Source: an uncultured Bacilli bacterium
GTDB lineage: Bacteria > Bacillota_I > Bacilli_A > RF39 > UBA660
Length of the DNA: 34,644 bases
Assembly: GCA_944332705.1 (NCBI GenBank)
Contig: CALVKM010000009.1
Location: 1 to 34,644 of the forward strand
Reading direction: 5' to 3'
Part shown: piece after piece, positions 33,027 to 34,644 of the stretch
Numbering within the stretch: position 1 is the stretch's first letter
Layout: each line of letters begins with the position of its first letter
Notes under the pieces: generated by a model
Seen by the model: the letters and a program-made list of their open reading frames with translations, nothing else
The model's database searches: none
What the model was told of the DNA's origin: nothing
Program-made: the position numbers and the translations under genes

Positions 33027-33894
33027 TATTACCTCCGACATAATAAGGGTTATCTATAGTACCATCACCACTTAATAATTTGACACTGTTTTTTAGATAA
33101 AAAACTGGTCTTATATTTTTAGTTAAATTAATACTACCCACATTTATATTTCCAGAAGAATCTAAATAATAATAATTATTTATAGGAAAGTTTGTTTCTT
33201 CATCAATAGTATTACTATTTTGTTGAGTAATAAACCAAGTATCAGCAATAACATCTAACCAATTTTCTCCAGAATTTTCTGCATATAAATAATCACTTAT
33301 ATACATAAGACCTATTTGTCTTAAAAGACTCGAAGATGACATTTCTGCATTATATACTTGTAATTTATCACTTTCAAGATTACTTATTCCTCCAACAAAA
33401 TAATTTGTAGTAGCTATCAAATCCATATAAAATAAAATAGTATCATAATAATTAGAGCCATTTGATGTATTTAGATAACTTGCCAAACTTGTCGCCGAAT
33501 ACAAACTTGTTGTATCATCAATTATATGAGAAATTGGACTGTTTTTTATTAATTTAACTTTACCATCAATTACTCCAATTACTCGATATATATTATCCTC
33601 TGGGCATGGTGTTGCATTTGTCCCAAAACAGACATAATTATTGGTAGCATTTCCTACAAAGCGATATGAATTATCATTCAATTCATCGTTATTAAAATAA
33701 ACTAAATGTTCAATATCATTATTTATTAAATAGCCAGAAAAACTACTATTATAAATGTCACTTTTAATATCCGAATTAATTCTTCCAACTAAAGTTCTGT
33801 TATTAATTAAATTAGCCACAATAAATATAAGTACCATTAAAAACACCAAAAAAAACGAATAAACCATTGATGTCGACAAAAAACCTTTTTTCAT
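33019..33894 (-). CDS. Pilin-like or signal-anchored protein with the shared C-terminal module
   Basis: 291 residues. MKKG|FLSTSMVYSFFLVFL looks like a class III signal peptide but has Ser instead of Glu at +5, so it may be an atypical minor pilin or a plain signal anchor. Directly after the helix comes the same module as at 6365 and 31011 without fn3 domains: NNYVCFGTNATPCPEDNIYR, VIGVIDGKVKLIKN, IGLMYISDYLYAE, NIRPVFYLKNSV and SGDGTIDNPYYV. The ATG at 33894 has GAGGGGG upstream. It is the middle gene of the three-gene operon. Confidence 0.85.
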   Translation of the reverse strand: MKKGFLSTSMVYSFFLVFLMVLIFIVANLINNRTLVGRINSDIKSDIYNSSFSGYLINNDIEHLVYFNNDELNDNSYRFVGNATNNYVCFGTNATPCPEDNIYRVIGVIDGKVKLIKNSPISHIIDDTTSLYSATSLASYLNTSNGSNYYDTILFYMDLIATTNYFVGGISNLESDKLQVYNAEMSSSSLLRQIGLMYISDYLYAENSGENWLDVIADTWFITQQNSNTIDEETNFPINNYYYLDSSGNINVGSINLTKNIRPVFYLKNSVKLLSGDGTIDNPYYVGGNNV

Positions 33895-33905
33895 AAATCC
33901 CCCTC

Positions 33906-34493
33906 TTATATTGCTAGTGATGCATAGTAAGAATGACATCTAATATCCGTTCCTTGGGTACAAGATGTAATTTTACCAACATTACTATTAGTAATATCAT
34001 CATTTATTTTTTCGGAATATTCAACAATCAAATAATAATCTTGGGAAGTATCATTCAACGAAATAACATAATTACGTAAATTATAAGACATGTTATTATA
34101 AGCATCATAACATATTCCACTACTTTCTCGACCATCACACTCACTAATTAAATCACTAGACACAAGCAACATTTGATAAACATTGAAATTAGTCCATAAG
34201 CTTTCAAAATCGGCTCTACTTTCTTCATCGTCAAAAAGACCACTATACATTGGACCAATATTAGTAGCATAGCTATTTGCTAAAGCTATTGACTTAACAA
34301 TCTCAATATTAGAATTATTTAGTAAATAATCTCGAAAATAACTTGTTCTATAAATATAAGCAACATCATCATAATACACCCTAGTTTCTTCATTATTAAT
34401 CATACTATTATAAGAAGAATATAAATAAATTAATGATGCGCATAAAATTACTACTGTAATAATTGTTTCAATAAAGACAAATCCATTTTTCAT
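33906..34493 (-). CDS. Minor pilin/pseudopilin
   Basis: 195 residues. MKNG|FVFIETIITVVILCAS is a good class III signal peptide: Gly at -1, Phe at +1, Glu at +5, then a hydrophobic helix. The rest (VYYDDVAYIYRTSYFRDYLL; CDGRESSGICYDAYNN) is not recognised and has four Cys that could form disulfides. It opens the operon, with GAGGG upstream and a promoter 20 nt further. It is probably an assembly-initiating or tip subunit together with the next two proteins. Confidence 0.85.
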   Translation of the reverse strand: MKNGFVFIETIITVVILCASLIYLYSSYNSMINNEETRVYYDDVAYIYRTSYFRDYLLNNSNIEIVKSIALANSYATNIGPMYSGLFDDEESRADFESLWTNFNVYQMLLVSSDLISECDGRESSGICYDAYNNMSYNLRNYVISLNDTSQDYYLIVEYSEKINDDITNSNVGKITSCTQGTDIRCHSYYASLAI

Positions 34494-34512
34494 AACATCC
34501 CTCTATAATAAA

Positions 34513-34541
34513 ATTATACCCTAAATTAAACTTTAAAACAA
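34513..34541 (-). promoter_or_regulatory. Promoter of the pilin-like operon
   Basis: On the minus strand TTGTTT (34536-34541), 17 nt, TATAAT (34513-34518), about 20 nt before the first gene. Confidence 0.65.
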
Positions 34542-34565
34542 GAACAAAATAAATACATATAATAT

Positions 34566-34644
34566 CTATATGTAGGTTTGTCAAACAAAAGTGACAAAGT
34601 CACGACAAACCAACTATAGATTATTTTAATTTTTTAAAATAATC
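34566..34644. repeat. Two adjoining hairpins at the right edge
   Basis: 34566-34619 folds as nested arms: CTATA..GT.GGTTTGTC pairs with GACAAACC.AC.TATAG, enclosing a second GTGAC-AAA-GTCAC hairpin. 34619-34644 is a perfect 11-bp A/T stem (GATTATTTTAA / TTAAAATAATC). The window ends exactly at its last base. On the minus strand the first may be a terminator of an upstream gene; it could also be part of a repeat that ended the assembly. Confidence 0.55.

Noticed and set aside
1-34644. Mycoplasma-type genetic code (TGA as Trp)
   Set aside because: dnaG, holA and the YigZ-like gene end at TGA where the families end, and conserved Trp residues use TGG.
1-34644. Diversity-generating reverse transcriptase or template repeat within the window
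   Set aside because: No protein with a [YF]xDD reverse transcriptase motif and no second copy of the 6370-6550 sequence was found. The left-edge partial gene is too short to judge.
1-34644. Insertion sequence or prophage explaining the island at 22-26 kb
   Set aside because: No transposase, integrase, terminal inverted repeats or target duplications were seen at the island edges; recombination at comEC fits better.

Overview
The window is a low-G+C stretch (mostly about a quarter to 30 percent G+C by eye) from a Firmicutes/Bacilli-type bacterium. Standard code applies: TGA is a stop and Trp is TGG, so it is not a code-4 mollicute. Shine-Dalgarno sites are AAGGAG or the extended AGGTGAT form. 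The gene content (dnaG-rpoD-trmK, comEA-comEC, holA, ylbL/ylbJ relatives, class III signal-peptide proteins, an fn3 protein with a lectin-like tail) fits an uncultured gut lineage close to Erysipelotrichia or RF39. That placement is inference.

Layout, left to right. 1-3.7 kb: tail of an unknown + strand gene, an HTH regulator with a membrane protein, mnmA and a SpoIIM-like membrane protein. 3.8-8.1 kb: prepilin peptidase, a type II secretion F-type platform protein, and a large surface-anchored fn3 protein whose last ~60 codons have strikingly different base composition. 8.1-9.6 kb: a divergent control region with four identical-type palindromes, a small HTH regulator, and a two-gene unit of a small protein and a HipA-like kinase. 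9.6-13.4 kb: the conserved replication/transcription cluster, a YqfQ-like protein, trmK, rpoD and dnaG. 13.4-14.2 kb: a type III toxin-antitoxin locus, a ToxN/AbiQ-family toxin preceded by a terminator and three tandem 34-36 nt RNA repeats. 14.3-18 kb: RnfD-like, RnfC-like and uvrC. 18-22 kb: IMPACT/YigZ, thioredoxin, CvpA, RNase HIII, a CmpB-type membrane protein and holA. 22-26 kb: an accessory island splitting the usual comEC-holA neighbourhood, with two decayed tandem DUF1016 nucleases, a relic comEC 3' end, an unknown gene and a DinD-like gene. 26-28.8 kb: comEC and comEA. 29-31 kb: a YlbL/SepM-type protease and a YlbJ-like membrane protein. 31-34.5 kb: an operon of three pilin-like proteins, two of which share the C-terminal module of the fn3 surface protein.

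Taken together, the prepilin peptidase, platform protein, pilin-like proteins and ComEA/ComEC outline a type IV pilus or competence apparatus whose ATPase and other parts lie elsewhere. The most notable signals are the complete type III toxin-antitoxin locus, the possible diversity-generating-retroelement variable region at the 3' end of the fn3 surface protein, and the palindrome array controlling that gene. No tRNA, rRNA, CRISPR array, transposase or reverse transcriptase was seen.
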